Shown piece by piece: positions 15,365-22,286 of a DNA stretch of 40,418 nt. The notes under the pieces were generated by a model, which saw only the letters and a program-made list of their open reading frames with translations, had not been told where the DNA came from and did no database searches. Numbering within the stretch: the first letter of the stretch is position 1; every line of letters begins with the position of its first letter. The DNA is from Promineifilum sp. (GTDB taxonomy: Bacteria; Chloroflexota; Anaerolineae; Promineifilales; Promineifilaceae). The stretch spans positions 1 through 40,418 of the forward strand of contig JAIBAS010000081.1 of NCBI GenBank assembly GCA_019695075.1. Direction: 5' to 3'. The position numbers were made by a program, and so were the translations under genes.

Positions 15365-17845
15365 TTACCGGCCGGTCGCTTTGACCCAATCGGCCGCCAG
15401 CGTGAACTGGGCGCGGGCGCGGATGTCGGCCGACGACGCGCCGACCAGCACCTCGAACACGCCCGCCTCGGCCACCCAGGCGGCTTTGGCGTCGTCGTAG
15501 TAGGCCAGGGCGCGCATGTCGAGTGGCAGGCTGACCGTGCGGCGCTCGCCCGGTTCCAGTATCACCCTGACGAAGCCCTTTAACTCCTTCTCCGGCCGGG
15601 CCAGGGCCGCCTGCGGGTCGCCCACGTAGAGCTGCACCACGTCCGCGCCGGCCCGCTCGCCGGTGTTGGTCACGTCGATGCCGACCGTCAGCGTCTCGCC
15701 CGGCGCGAGCGTGTCGCTGCTCAGGCGCAGGTTGTCCCAGGCGAAGGTTGTGTACGACAGACCGTAGCCGAAGGGGAAGAGCGGGGCGATGCCTTTCTTG
15801 TCGTAGTAGCGGTAGCCGACGAACAGCCCTTCGCCATAGAGGACGTGGCCGTTCTCGCCGGGATAGTTGACGTAAGCCGGATTATCCTCCAGCCGCAGCG
15901 GGAACGTCTGCGGCAGCCGCCCGCTGGGATTGACCCGGCCGGTTAGCACGTCGGCGATGGCGTTGCCGCACTCCTGACCGGGGTACCACGCTTGCAGCAC
16001 GGCGGCAACGCGGTCGAGCCAGGGCATGCGCACCGGCCCGCCGCTCTGCACGACGACGACCGTGTTGGGGTTGGCCGCGGCGACGCGCTCGATGAGTTCG
16101 TTCTGCCGGCCGACGAGGTCGATGTGCGGCCGGTCGCGCCCCTCGGTGTCCCACTCGCCGTTCTGGCCCACGAACAGGATGGCCACGTCGGCCTGCACCG
16201 CGGCACGCAGGGCGCTTTCGATGGCCTCGTCGCCCAGGGGGCGGGTGACGCCGACGCGCAGGGCCTTCATGAACATGCCGCCGGGGGCGGGGAAGGTGTA
16301 CTCGACGCGGACGTCGTAGGTATGGCCGGCCTGCAACTCGGCCGCGCCGATGATCTCGTCGCTGCCGAAGCCGAAGAAGCTGTCGCCGACCTTCCAGTCG
16401 CTCCAGTTATCGACCAGCAGGACATCGTCGAGGTAGAGGCGGCTCAGCCCGGCGCTGACCAGGCTAAACAGGTGCTCGCCGTCGGCCTCGGCCGTGTAGC
16501 GGGCCGTCAGGCGGGCGCTGAACTTCCACGGATCGACGCCGGGCAGCACGTCCAGGAACCACATCATTTCGGCCTGGTTCATCTCTTGCCGGGCGGCAAC
16601 CTCGCCGCTGAGGTCGGAAGAGTTGAAGAACTCCACCGCCAGCGGGCCGGTCAGGAGCGGTAGCTGCTTGTAGTTGGCGCAGCCGGTGTCGCAGCCGATT
16701 TCGACCGCCGGGCCGGCCTGGGCCAGCAGCCCTTCCAGCGGCGTGACGCGGTAGTGGGCGTTGACCTGGGCGCTGCCGCCGCCCATGATCTGCGCCGTCT
16801 GCGCGTTCGGGCCGATGAGGGCGATGCGCTGCCGGGCGTTCATGTCCAGCGGCAGCAGGCCATTGTTCTTCAGCAGGACGGTGCCCTCGGCCCCGGCCTG
16901 GCGAATGAGGGCGCGGTGTTCCGGCCGGTCGATAGCCTGCTCGTCGGGAATGGTCGGGTCATCGAACGCGCCGACGCGCGTCATCAGGCGTAGCAGCCGG
17001 CGGGCGCTGTCGGCGATGGCTTCGGCGGGGACGCGGCCTTCCTGCACGGCCCGCACCAGCTTCGGCCCGCGCAACTGGGCCGGGCCGGGCATCTCCAGGT
17101 CGAGACCGGCGCTGGCCGCCTCGGCCGTGCTATAGGTGCCGGTCCAGTCGGACATGACCACGCCGTCATAACCCCACTCACCCTTGAGAATGTCGCGCAG
17201 CAGGCGCGGGTTCTCGCTGACGTACGTGCCGTTGACCTTGTTGTAGGACGACATGAGCGCCCACGTGCCCGCCTCGCGGACGGCGGCCTCGAAGGGCGGC
17301 AGGTAGATCTCGCGCAGGGCGCGCTCGCCGATGTCGGAACTGATCGAATTGCGCTGGAATTCGGAGTCGTTGCCGACGTAGTGCTTGACCGTAGCGGCGA
17401 CGCCGTGGCTTTGCAGGCCGCGGATGTAGGCCACGACCGCGCGGGCGGAGAGATGGGGGTCTTCGGAGTAGCACTCGAAGTTGCGGCCGTTGAGGGGCGA
17501 GCGGTGGATGTTGACCGTCGGGCCGAGCAGCGCGCGTGCGCCCTTCGACAGGGCTTCTTCGGCCAGGGCCGCGCCGATCTGCTCAATGAGGTCGGTGTTC
17601 CACGTGGACGCCAGGGAGATGCCGACGGGGAAGCAGGCCGCGGTGACGCCGCCGACGAGCGAGCCGCCGCCGCGCGCGCCATTGGGGCCGTCGCTGACCT
17701 TGATGGCCGGCACGCCGACGCGCTCGACGGGCACGGTCGTCCAGAAGTCGGCCCCGGCCAGCAGGGAGACTTGCTCTTCGAGCGTCATCTCGGCCACAAG
17801 CTGATCGATGTGGGCTTCTTGTTCGGGGGTGAGGGGGGTAGGCAT
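15365..17845 (-). CDS. Glycoside hydrolase family 3 beta-glucosidase with inserted PA14 domain
   Basis: An 826-aa GH3 enzyme, expected to release terminal beta-linked glucose or related sugars by a retaining mechanism. The N-terminal barrel (about 1-300) includes KVSDGPNGAR, LLGPTVNIHRSPLNGRNFE, KHYVGNDSE and the nucleophile motif VVMSDWTGT with Asp233. The second domain carries the acid/base region E-W-D-T-E-G-R-D-R (about 564-572). A PA14 carbohydrate-binding insert occupies about 401-535 and a fibronectin III-like domain the last 120 residues, as in PA14-containing beta-glucosidases. No signal peptide is visible, so it should act in the cytoplasm on imported oligosaccharides. ATG 17845 has ACGGAG upstream. 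It is a single-gene unit; no sugar transporter is beside it. Confidence 0.95.
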   Translation of the reverse strand: MPTPLTPEQEAHIDQLVAEMTLEEQVSLLAGADFWTTVPVERVGVPAIKVSDGPNGARGGGSLVGGVTAACFPVGISLASTWNTDLIEQIGAALAEEALSKGARALLGPTVNIHRSPLNGRNFECYSEDPHLSARAVVAYIRGLQSHGVAATVKHYVGNDSEFQRNSISSDIGERALREIYLPPFEAAVREAGTWALMSSYNKVNGTYVSENPRLLRDILKGEWGYDGVVMSDWTGTYSTAEAASAGLDLEMPGPAQLRGPKLVRAVQEGRVPAEAIADSARRLLRLMTRVGAFDDPTIPDEQAIDRPEHRALIRQAGAEGTVLLKNNGLLPLDMNARQRIALIGPNAQTAQIMGGGSAQVNAHYRVTPLEGLLAQAGPAVEIGCDTGCANYKQLPLLTGPLAVEFFNSSDLSGEVAARQEMNQAEMMWFLDVLPGVDPWKFSARLTARYTAEADGEHLFSLVSAGLSRLYLDDVLLVDNWSDWKVGDSFFGFGSDEIIGAAELQAGHTYDVRVEYTFPAPGGMFMKALRVGVTRPLGDEAIESALRAAVQADVAILFVGQNGEWDTEGRDRPHIDLVGRQNELIERVAAANPNTVVVVQSGGPVRMPWLDRVAAVLQAWYPGQECGNAIADVLTGRVNPSGRLPQTFPLRLEDNPAYVNYPGENGHVLYGEGLFVGYRYYDKKGIAPLFPFGYGLSYTTFAWDNLRLSSDTLAPGETLTVGIDVTNTGERAGADVVQLYVGDPQAALARPEKELKGFVRVILEPGERRTVSLPLDMRALAYYDDAKAAWVAEAGVFEVLVGASSADIRARAQFTLAADWVKATGR

Positions 17846-17988
17846 GGATGTTTGCTCCGTTGGGTTGGGTTAGGCTGGGGCGCAGGGCGAACGCGGACGG
17901 AGGGCGGGCAGGTGCGGCCGCAGCAATGAGGGAGTGTAGCCGAATGGTTGGCGCGGGCCAAATGGACTGGATGCAGGGCATCGACGCT

Positions 17989-18017
17989 GTAGAGACGGGT
18001 CGCCGACCCGTCTCTAC
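17989..18017. repeat. Perfect intergenic palindrome overlapping the cas6 stop codon
   Basis: GTAGAGACGGGT, loop CGCCG, ACCCGTCTCTAC: a 12-base perfect stem. The cas6 stop codon (18014-18016) lies inside one arm, so the element marks the end of the CRISPR operon. No U-tract follows. Confidence 0.7.
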
Positions 18018-18778
18018 GAGTTCGTGGGGAACCGTTCGACCGCGCCCATGCCCATCGTCGTCTTGTGGCCAACGCCGGAGTAGGCGGCCAGGCGGGCCAA
18101 CGCTTGAAGCAAGCCCATTTGCCCCGCGCCGCCGTCCAGCGCCTCGAAGACCACCTCGCCCACGAAGCCGGTGAACGACTTGTCCTTGCTGATGGGCACG
18201 GTCACAGTCTCGATCTGGTGCTGGACAACAAAAACCTCCTGGGCGCACCAGTCAAGCCAGTCATCCGGCAGTCCGAAGTCGGGCGCGAACGCCTGCCAGA
18301 CCCGCCACGGCCAGTGGAAGACGTTGTAGGGCACGGGTAGTGGTGAGTGGCCTGGCCCCTGCCGAAAGGCCGTCGGCGAGAGGAAGCGCAGGCCCACGCG
18401 CGGCTCAGGTGGGCATTGGGCCAGGTCGAGCCAGCGCGGGCCGGGATCGCACTGCACATCGGTCACGACGCAGACATTTGGCCCTAGTTGTAACGAGCCA
18501 CCCTGTTCCCGGTGCCAGTTCCACGCCCGCACGAACAGTTCCGCCGCCCACTCTGCTACCACCCCTAGGCGGATGCCCAGCAGCAGCCCGCCGGCCGAGT
18601 AGAGGGGCGACAGCGAAAACGGCTTGGGCGCGGGGTGCTCGTGCAGCCAGTTCGTCTCTCGGGGGTCAGCCTCGCTGATGGCCTTGAAGAGCATGCCATG
18701 CAGCCCACGGGCCGTTACCGTATGGCCATGCAGCGGGCCGCGGCGGGGCTGGAGGGTGACGGTAAGTTGGTGGAGCAT
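18014..18778 (-). CDS. cas6: CRISPR endoribonuclease Cas6
   Basis: Cas6 cuts precursor crRNA within each repeat, leaving the 8-nt 5' handle. The 254-aa protein has a ferredoxin-like layout and the diagnostic carboxyl-terminal glycine-rich loop AYSGVGHKTTMGMGAVE (about 232-248), preceded by FTGFVGEVVFEA (202-213), as in the Cas_6 family. A candidate general base is one of the His residues H20, H27 or H46/H48; I cannot decide which. ATG 18778 follows the upstream stop by one base (TGAC-ATG), so translation is coupled to the membrane-protein gene. It is the last gene of the type III operon, ending at a palindrome. The repeats it would process are present only as two solitary copies at 34561 and 39485. 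Confidence 0.85.
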   Translation of the reverse strand: MLHQLTVTLQPRRGPLHGHTVTARGLHGMLFKAISEADPRETNWLHEHPAPKPFSLSPLYSAGGLLLGIRLGVVAEWAAELFVRAWNWHREQGGSLQLGPNVCVVTDVQCDPGPRWLDLAQCPPEPRVGLRFLSPTAFRQGPGHSPLPVPYNVFHWPWRVWQAFAPDFGLPDDWLDWCAQEVFVVQHQIETVTVPISKDKSFTGFVGEVVFEALDGGAGQMGLLQALARLAAYSGVGHKTTMGMGAVERFPTNS

Positions 18779-18779
18779 G

Positions 18780-19229
18780 TCAGCGTGTGGGGGCTTCCGC
18801 GTCGGTCGAGCGTAGGGTGATCTTGGGCGAGCGAGCGTAGATGACAAAACGCCGGTTGACGACATCCCTGGCGATCACAGGCGATTTGCCGGATTCCAGT
18901 TCCGTTACCAGATCACAGTTGACGTTGGCAAAGGGACTGATCCGGCCCTTGAGATAGATATCCAACTCCGTCTGATCGTAGAGGATGCGCTGCGCCGTAT
19001 CAGCGCTGAGCTGCCGTTGCAGCAAGGGGTGGCTACTATCTTTGGTCGTATCCTCGGTTGTGATCTCTTCGTCTGGCAACGGCTCGCCGGAATAGAGGAT
19101 CACCTGCCAGCCACCGTAGCGCTGCTGCTTGATACGCCGCTGGACGAAATTAGCGAAAAGCACGCCGGCTACCACGACGATGAACTCGGTCAGTAAGTTG
19201 GCGAAGACAGAGTCAAAAAGGGCGTCCAT
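18780..19229 (-). CDS. Small membrane protein of unknown function in the type III operon
   Basis: A 149-aa protein with one membrane helix near the amino end (about 8-27, LLTEFIVVVAGVLFANFV) followed by a basic R-R-I-K-Q-Q-R stretch and a soluble carboxyl domain (about 38-149) with no motif I recognise. It lies between csx15 and cas6, one base before cas6, so it is a true operon member. Because some type III systems use membrane effectors that respond to cOA, a membrane-disrupting or anchoring role is possible, but no CARF or SAVED fold can be read by eye. Confidence 0.7.
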   Translation of the reverse strand: MDALFDSVFANLLTEFIVVVAGVLFANFVQRRIKQQRYGGWQVILYSGEPLPDEEITTEDTTKDSSHPLLQRQLSADTAQRILYDQTELDIYLKGRISPFANVNCDLVTELESGKSPVIARDVVNRRFVIYARSPKITLRSTDAEAPTR

Positions 19230-19283
19230 TGATTGTCTCTCCGGCGAGGCCGTGAATGGTGCGTCGCCACGTCACATACAGGC

Positions 19284-19664
19284 CTAACGGCTCTCTCTGG
19301 CCGCGTCGCGCACGGCCTGCAAGTTGATGATCTCGGCCACCTCGTACTCCTGTAGCACGCTGCCGGCCACCGGCCGGACGCGAACGATGGCCGGAAAGTA
19401 ACCCATCCGGCCGTGTAGTTCGGCAATCACCACCGCAGCAACGGGGGCGAAGGCTGGCGGATTGACCAGGATCGCCTCTGTTTGCCACTGCGCGGGCGTC
19501 AGCCCCACGGCATCGACCAGTTCGACCACCTGTGCGGCAAACGGCCGGTCGTGGTCGAACTGGGCCATGTGCTCGCGCACCTCGTCGATCGCCCGCCCGG
19601 CCATGTCGGCCAGGCGGGTGAGTTGGGAGGAGGGGAGGGGGTGGGTGAAGGTTAGGAGGAGCAT
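19284..19664 (-). CDS. csx15: CRISPR-associated protein, Csx15-like
   Basis: A 126-aa protein starting L-L-L-T-F-T-H-P-L, with a Rossmann-like alternation and the block AELHGRMGYFPAIVRVRP (82-99). The size, the 'LLL-FxHPL' opening and the 'HGRxGxxPxIVRxRP' block match what I recall of the Csx15 family, found in type III loci. I recall reports placing Csx15 with proteins that bind or remove cyclic tetra-adenylate; I cannot verify that from sequence. It stands eight bases after the PLD-like gene and 54 before the small membrane protein. If the call is right it would limit the cOA response. Confidence 0.55.
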   Translation of the reverse strand: MLLLTFTHPLPSSQLTRLADMAGRAIDEVREHMAQFDHDRPFAAQVVELVDAVGLTPAQWQTEAILVNPPAFAPVAAVVIAELHGRMGYFPAIVRVRPVAGSVLQEYEVAEIINLQAVRDAARESR

Positions 19665-19672
19665 GGGACAGG

Positions 19673-20671
19673 TTAGCCCTCTACTCGTGGTAACATGTCG
19701 AGCTTGCTTATGGTACTGCGCCTCATTGCGAAGGGCTCGATATTTATCTTAGTCTCTCTCACCGCCGAGTCTGGAGAGTCGTCGCTTAGGAGATCGAAAC
19801 CTCGGCCAATTGATAAGGCAATCTGGTCCGTAAACAGGTAGCGATCATGGGGTATCTCCAGAGCGCCTTGCTGACGAATGAAGCGAAAATCGAGCTTAAA
19901 GTGGAAATCGTGTTCTTTCGCAAGCTCGTCACCCCACCGTTTCCAAATCCCATAAGCAGTTTCGGCATTAACGTTGGAGCATTGAGTGTAGATGGTTACC
20001 CTCTCAAGATGCTTTCCCGAGTCATTGGCCGCCGGAAGTAGCCACGCCAGCGTGCGCTCGTAATTCTTTCTAGGAGAGTATTGCTTGCGGTTATTGGAAC
20101 CGCCAATGTTACGATCTACAAATTCGGCCTCCTTGGCGTAGCGAAAGATCGGGTTCCAAACCTTTTCAAGAAACCTTTCCTTTTCCCAGGCAAGGGCAGG
20201 AATAATGACTGATTCTGCTTTCTTGCGTTCTATGCGGAAGGTCGAATAAGAATACTCTGGCAGGCGTATTGCGTTTGGTAAAGTGTGGCAGCAAGCACAT
20301 TTATCGGGGACAAGTACTAACTTCACGGTACTTATCTCCAGTTCGTTACACTTGATACAGTTAGGGTCATCAAGACACATGGTCACGAAAGGCACCGCGG
20401 CACGTTTCGAGGTACGCACGAATCTACCTGCCTGCCACAATGATGCATATAGCTCACGTGCTCTTGGGCCAAAGTTATGCTTAATCGGCCAATTTGCCAG
20501 GGCGGTCAGCATTGCGTGACGAAGGTCCTCTTGCTCGTCGACCAGCAGTACGCAGTTGGTCAAACTTTCCTCAAGTATGCTGATAAGCCGTTCACAGTAA
20601 AGCCACTTGGCCTCATCGTCCGCCGGCAAGGTGGCATAGATCTTCGGCAAATGCAAGGTCTCGAAGAGCAT
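19673..20671 (-). CDS. Putative PLD-like nuclease with Cys cluster, partner of the DUF3696-type ATPase
   Basis: A 332-aa protein of markedly lower GC than the cas genes. It has a Cys cluster that could bind zinc (C99, C105, C108, then C125, C127, C128, H129) and a C-terminal region with E-F-V-D-R-N-I (about 183), a long helix, IPHDRYLFTD (about 273-282) and SIGRGFDLL (287-295). The last two resemble the 'HDRY ... GxGFD' pattern of phospholipase-D-like phosphodiesterase domains in defence proteins; only one HxD-type motif is visible, so dimerisation would be needed. It starts 29 bases after the ATPase stop with GGAG eight bases before ATG. Together they form a two-gene cassette inside the CRISPR operon, best read as an accessory defence module; the exact system is not recognised. 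Confidence 0.55.
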   Translation of the reverse strand: MLFETLHLPKIYATLPADDEAKWLYCERLISILEESLTNCVLLVDEQEDLRHAMLTALANWPIKHNFGPRARELYASLWQAGRFVRTSKRAAVPFVTMCLDDPNCIKCNELEISTVKLVLVPDKCACCHTLPNAIRLPEYSYSTFRIERKKAESVIIPALAWEKERFLEKVWNPIFRYAKEAEFVDRNIGGSNNRKQYSPRKNYERTLAWLLPAANDSGKHLERVTIYTQCSNVNAETAYGIWKRWGDELAKEHDFHFKLDFRFIRQQGALEIPHDRYLFTDQIALSIGRGFDLLSDDSPDSAVRETKINIEPFAMRRSTISKLDMLPRVEG

Positions 20672-20700
20672 AAGACTATCTCCGTGAGAGGTCTCTGCTA

Positions 20701-22191
20701 CTAAAACAACTCAGCAAAACGCTCTGGGAAGAAGCCTTCGGGCCAATCTTTTGTAAAATCCCCCTCAGCATCCATCTCCCGTCGGTGGATAAATGACCAA
20801 CCATTATCATGGCGCGTAGCGTAGAAGACTATCGTTTGATTAGTGTCTAGCTTCTGTTCCCGAACCCTTTTCATCACTCGCAGGATCAGATGTTCGCTGT
20901 GCGTCTCGATAAGGAAACACACGCCATCTTTGGCATTTTCGATGAACAAATCACCGAGCTCTGCCTGAGCCTTAGGATGCAAATGTAGCTCCGGTTGCTC
21001 AATGAGCGTTAGAGTATTCTCTCTAGCGAGGACACTCTGGACGATCACTGGAATCACTTGCCCCGCGCCGTAGCCAACATCTTCCAGATTGATCTCGTTG
21101 CCACTCTGTTCCACAACTGTTACTTGCGAAGCAACAGCCGCTAGTCTTATACCAGACTCAGCCCCTGTGGGTCTTAAGAGATTGTCGCCCTTTACCGTCG
21201 TCCCAAGTTCCAGCCTGCTAAGCCATAAGTTTAAGGAACTTACTGCTTCAGAAGGAAGTTCGTCACGTAGCAGCTGAAGGTAAGCACTCCTTCCCTGTTG
21301 CCTCCATTCTTCCTGCTCGGTTTCATCCAGCAAAAAGATACGCTTTGGCTCAGGACGCAGGGGGCGGACGTGTTCGATGGAACTCAAAAAGTCCCTGATT
21401 TCACCGGCAATTGACTCCAACAAGCGGTGAACGAACCGGACGTCTGCGTTTGCATGACGCTCAGTTCCCAACCTGGGGAAGGTAAGTTGAGGGAGGAAGC
21501 CTGGTTTGTCGGCTTCCGGCGAGAGGATATCCCACAAATCGGCGTTGGCTACATCTTCACTCTGCTCCGACAAATCACCAATGAGTCTGTCTCCCTCATG
21601 AAGACGGAGGGCGCTGCTGCCGAAATACCACTGACTTGGGCCAATCGCTTCCGGGTCATTCCTCAGTCTTTCTATCTCAAAAAGGTCAACTTTGTTGTTG
21701 CCGATGCTAATGGAAGCACTCATGAGTCCGGCGCGTGGCGGCGACTCGTCAGCAAGCCAGCCATAGGCGAGTTTCACAGTGAGCTCTGTTACATCAGGCG
21801 AGAATTGAAGATCAGGCAAAGCATAACCTAGGCTGGCATCGGGCAAAGTCACACGAAAATCGAACCCGACCCGCCGCTTGTTCGTCAGCCAACTCTCATC
21901 ACTTTGACGATAAACGTAGGCGTCCTTGGGCATAGCTGGTTCCTTATGGGCCAGGGTCAGAAACCCGCCTACGTCTACCCCATTCCGCGCCGAGTAGACA
22001 AACGGCGATCCGTCCGAGCCACCATCAAGGCTCTGTTGCAGGAAACGTAAGCCGCGCAGGATGACGCTCTTGCCGCTGGAATTGCGGCCGAACAGGAGGG
22101 TGATCGGCCGCAGCTCAATCCACCCATCGCTCTCGTTGGGCCATTCGCCAAAGGCCATGAAGTTCGTCAACCGGAATGCCCTGACTGCCAT
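20701..22191 (-). CDS. DUF3696-type AAA ATPase (SMC/OLD-like)
   Basis: A 496-aa ATP-binding protein of the SMC/RecF-like group with a carboxyl-terminal DUF3696-type tail. Walker A is LFGRNSSGKS (33-42); the ABC-type Walker B region is IEQPELHLHPKAQAEL (about 400); the H-loop is in LIETHSEHLILR. The ending DWPEGFFPERFAELF is the hallmark of DUF3696 proteins. There is no nuclease (TOPRIM) domain in it. The coding DNA is AT-richer than neighbouring cas genes and uses many codons such as AAA, TTA and CTT. A 95-base spacer with a hairpin separates it from the upstream RAMP gene. Similar ATPases form two-gene anti-phage systems with nuclease partners; here the partner is the PLD-like gene. Confidence 0.85.
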   Translation of the reverse strand: MAVRAFRLTNFMAFGEWPNESDGWIELRPITLLFGRNSSGKSVILRGLRFLQQSLDGGSDGSPFVYSARNGVDVGGFLTLAHKEPAMPKDAYVYRQSDESWLTNKRRVGFDFRVTLPDASLGYALPDLQFSPDVTELTVKLAYGWLADESPPRAGLMSASISIGNNKVDLFEIERLRNDPEAIGPSQWYFGSSALRLHEGDRLIGDLSEQSEDVANADLWDILSPEADKPGFLPQLTFPRLGTERHANADVRFVHRLLESIAGEIRDFLSSIEHVRPLRPEPKRIFLLDETEQEEWRQQGRSAYLQLLRDELPSEAVSSLNLWLSRLELGTTVKGDNLLRPTGAESGIRLAAVASQVTVVEQSGNEINLEDVGYGAGQVIPVIVQSVLARENTLTLIEQPELHLHPKAQAELGDLFIENAKDGVCFLIETHSEHLILRVMKRVREQKLDTNQTIVFYATRHDNGWSFIHRREMDAEGDFTKDWPEGFFPERFAELF

Positions 22192-22231
22192 CTCCTATGC
22201 TCCATTGTGACGGTGCAATGCCCCGGCAGGA

Positions 22232-22267
22232 GACGGATCATCGAACAGCGATGCCCTTCGATCCGTC
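22232..22267. repeat. Hairpin at the left border of the ATPase cassette
   Basis: GACGGA...TCGAA pairs with TTCGA-TCCGTC, 11 base pairs with a three-base bulge and an 11-base loop, in the 95-base spacer between the RAMP-CSD gene and the ATPase gene. No U-tract; it could weaken read-through or mark the junction of the inserted cassette. Confidence 0.4.
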
Positions 22268-22286
22268 CCTCCCGTGCGATTGCGAG

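Noticed and set aside
18780-19229. Small membrane protein as a CARF or SAVED effector
   Set aside because: No CARF motif or Rossmann pattern is visible; kept as unknown.
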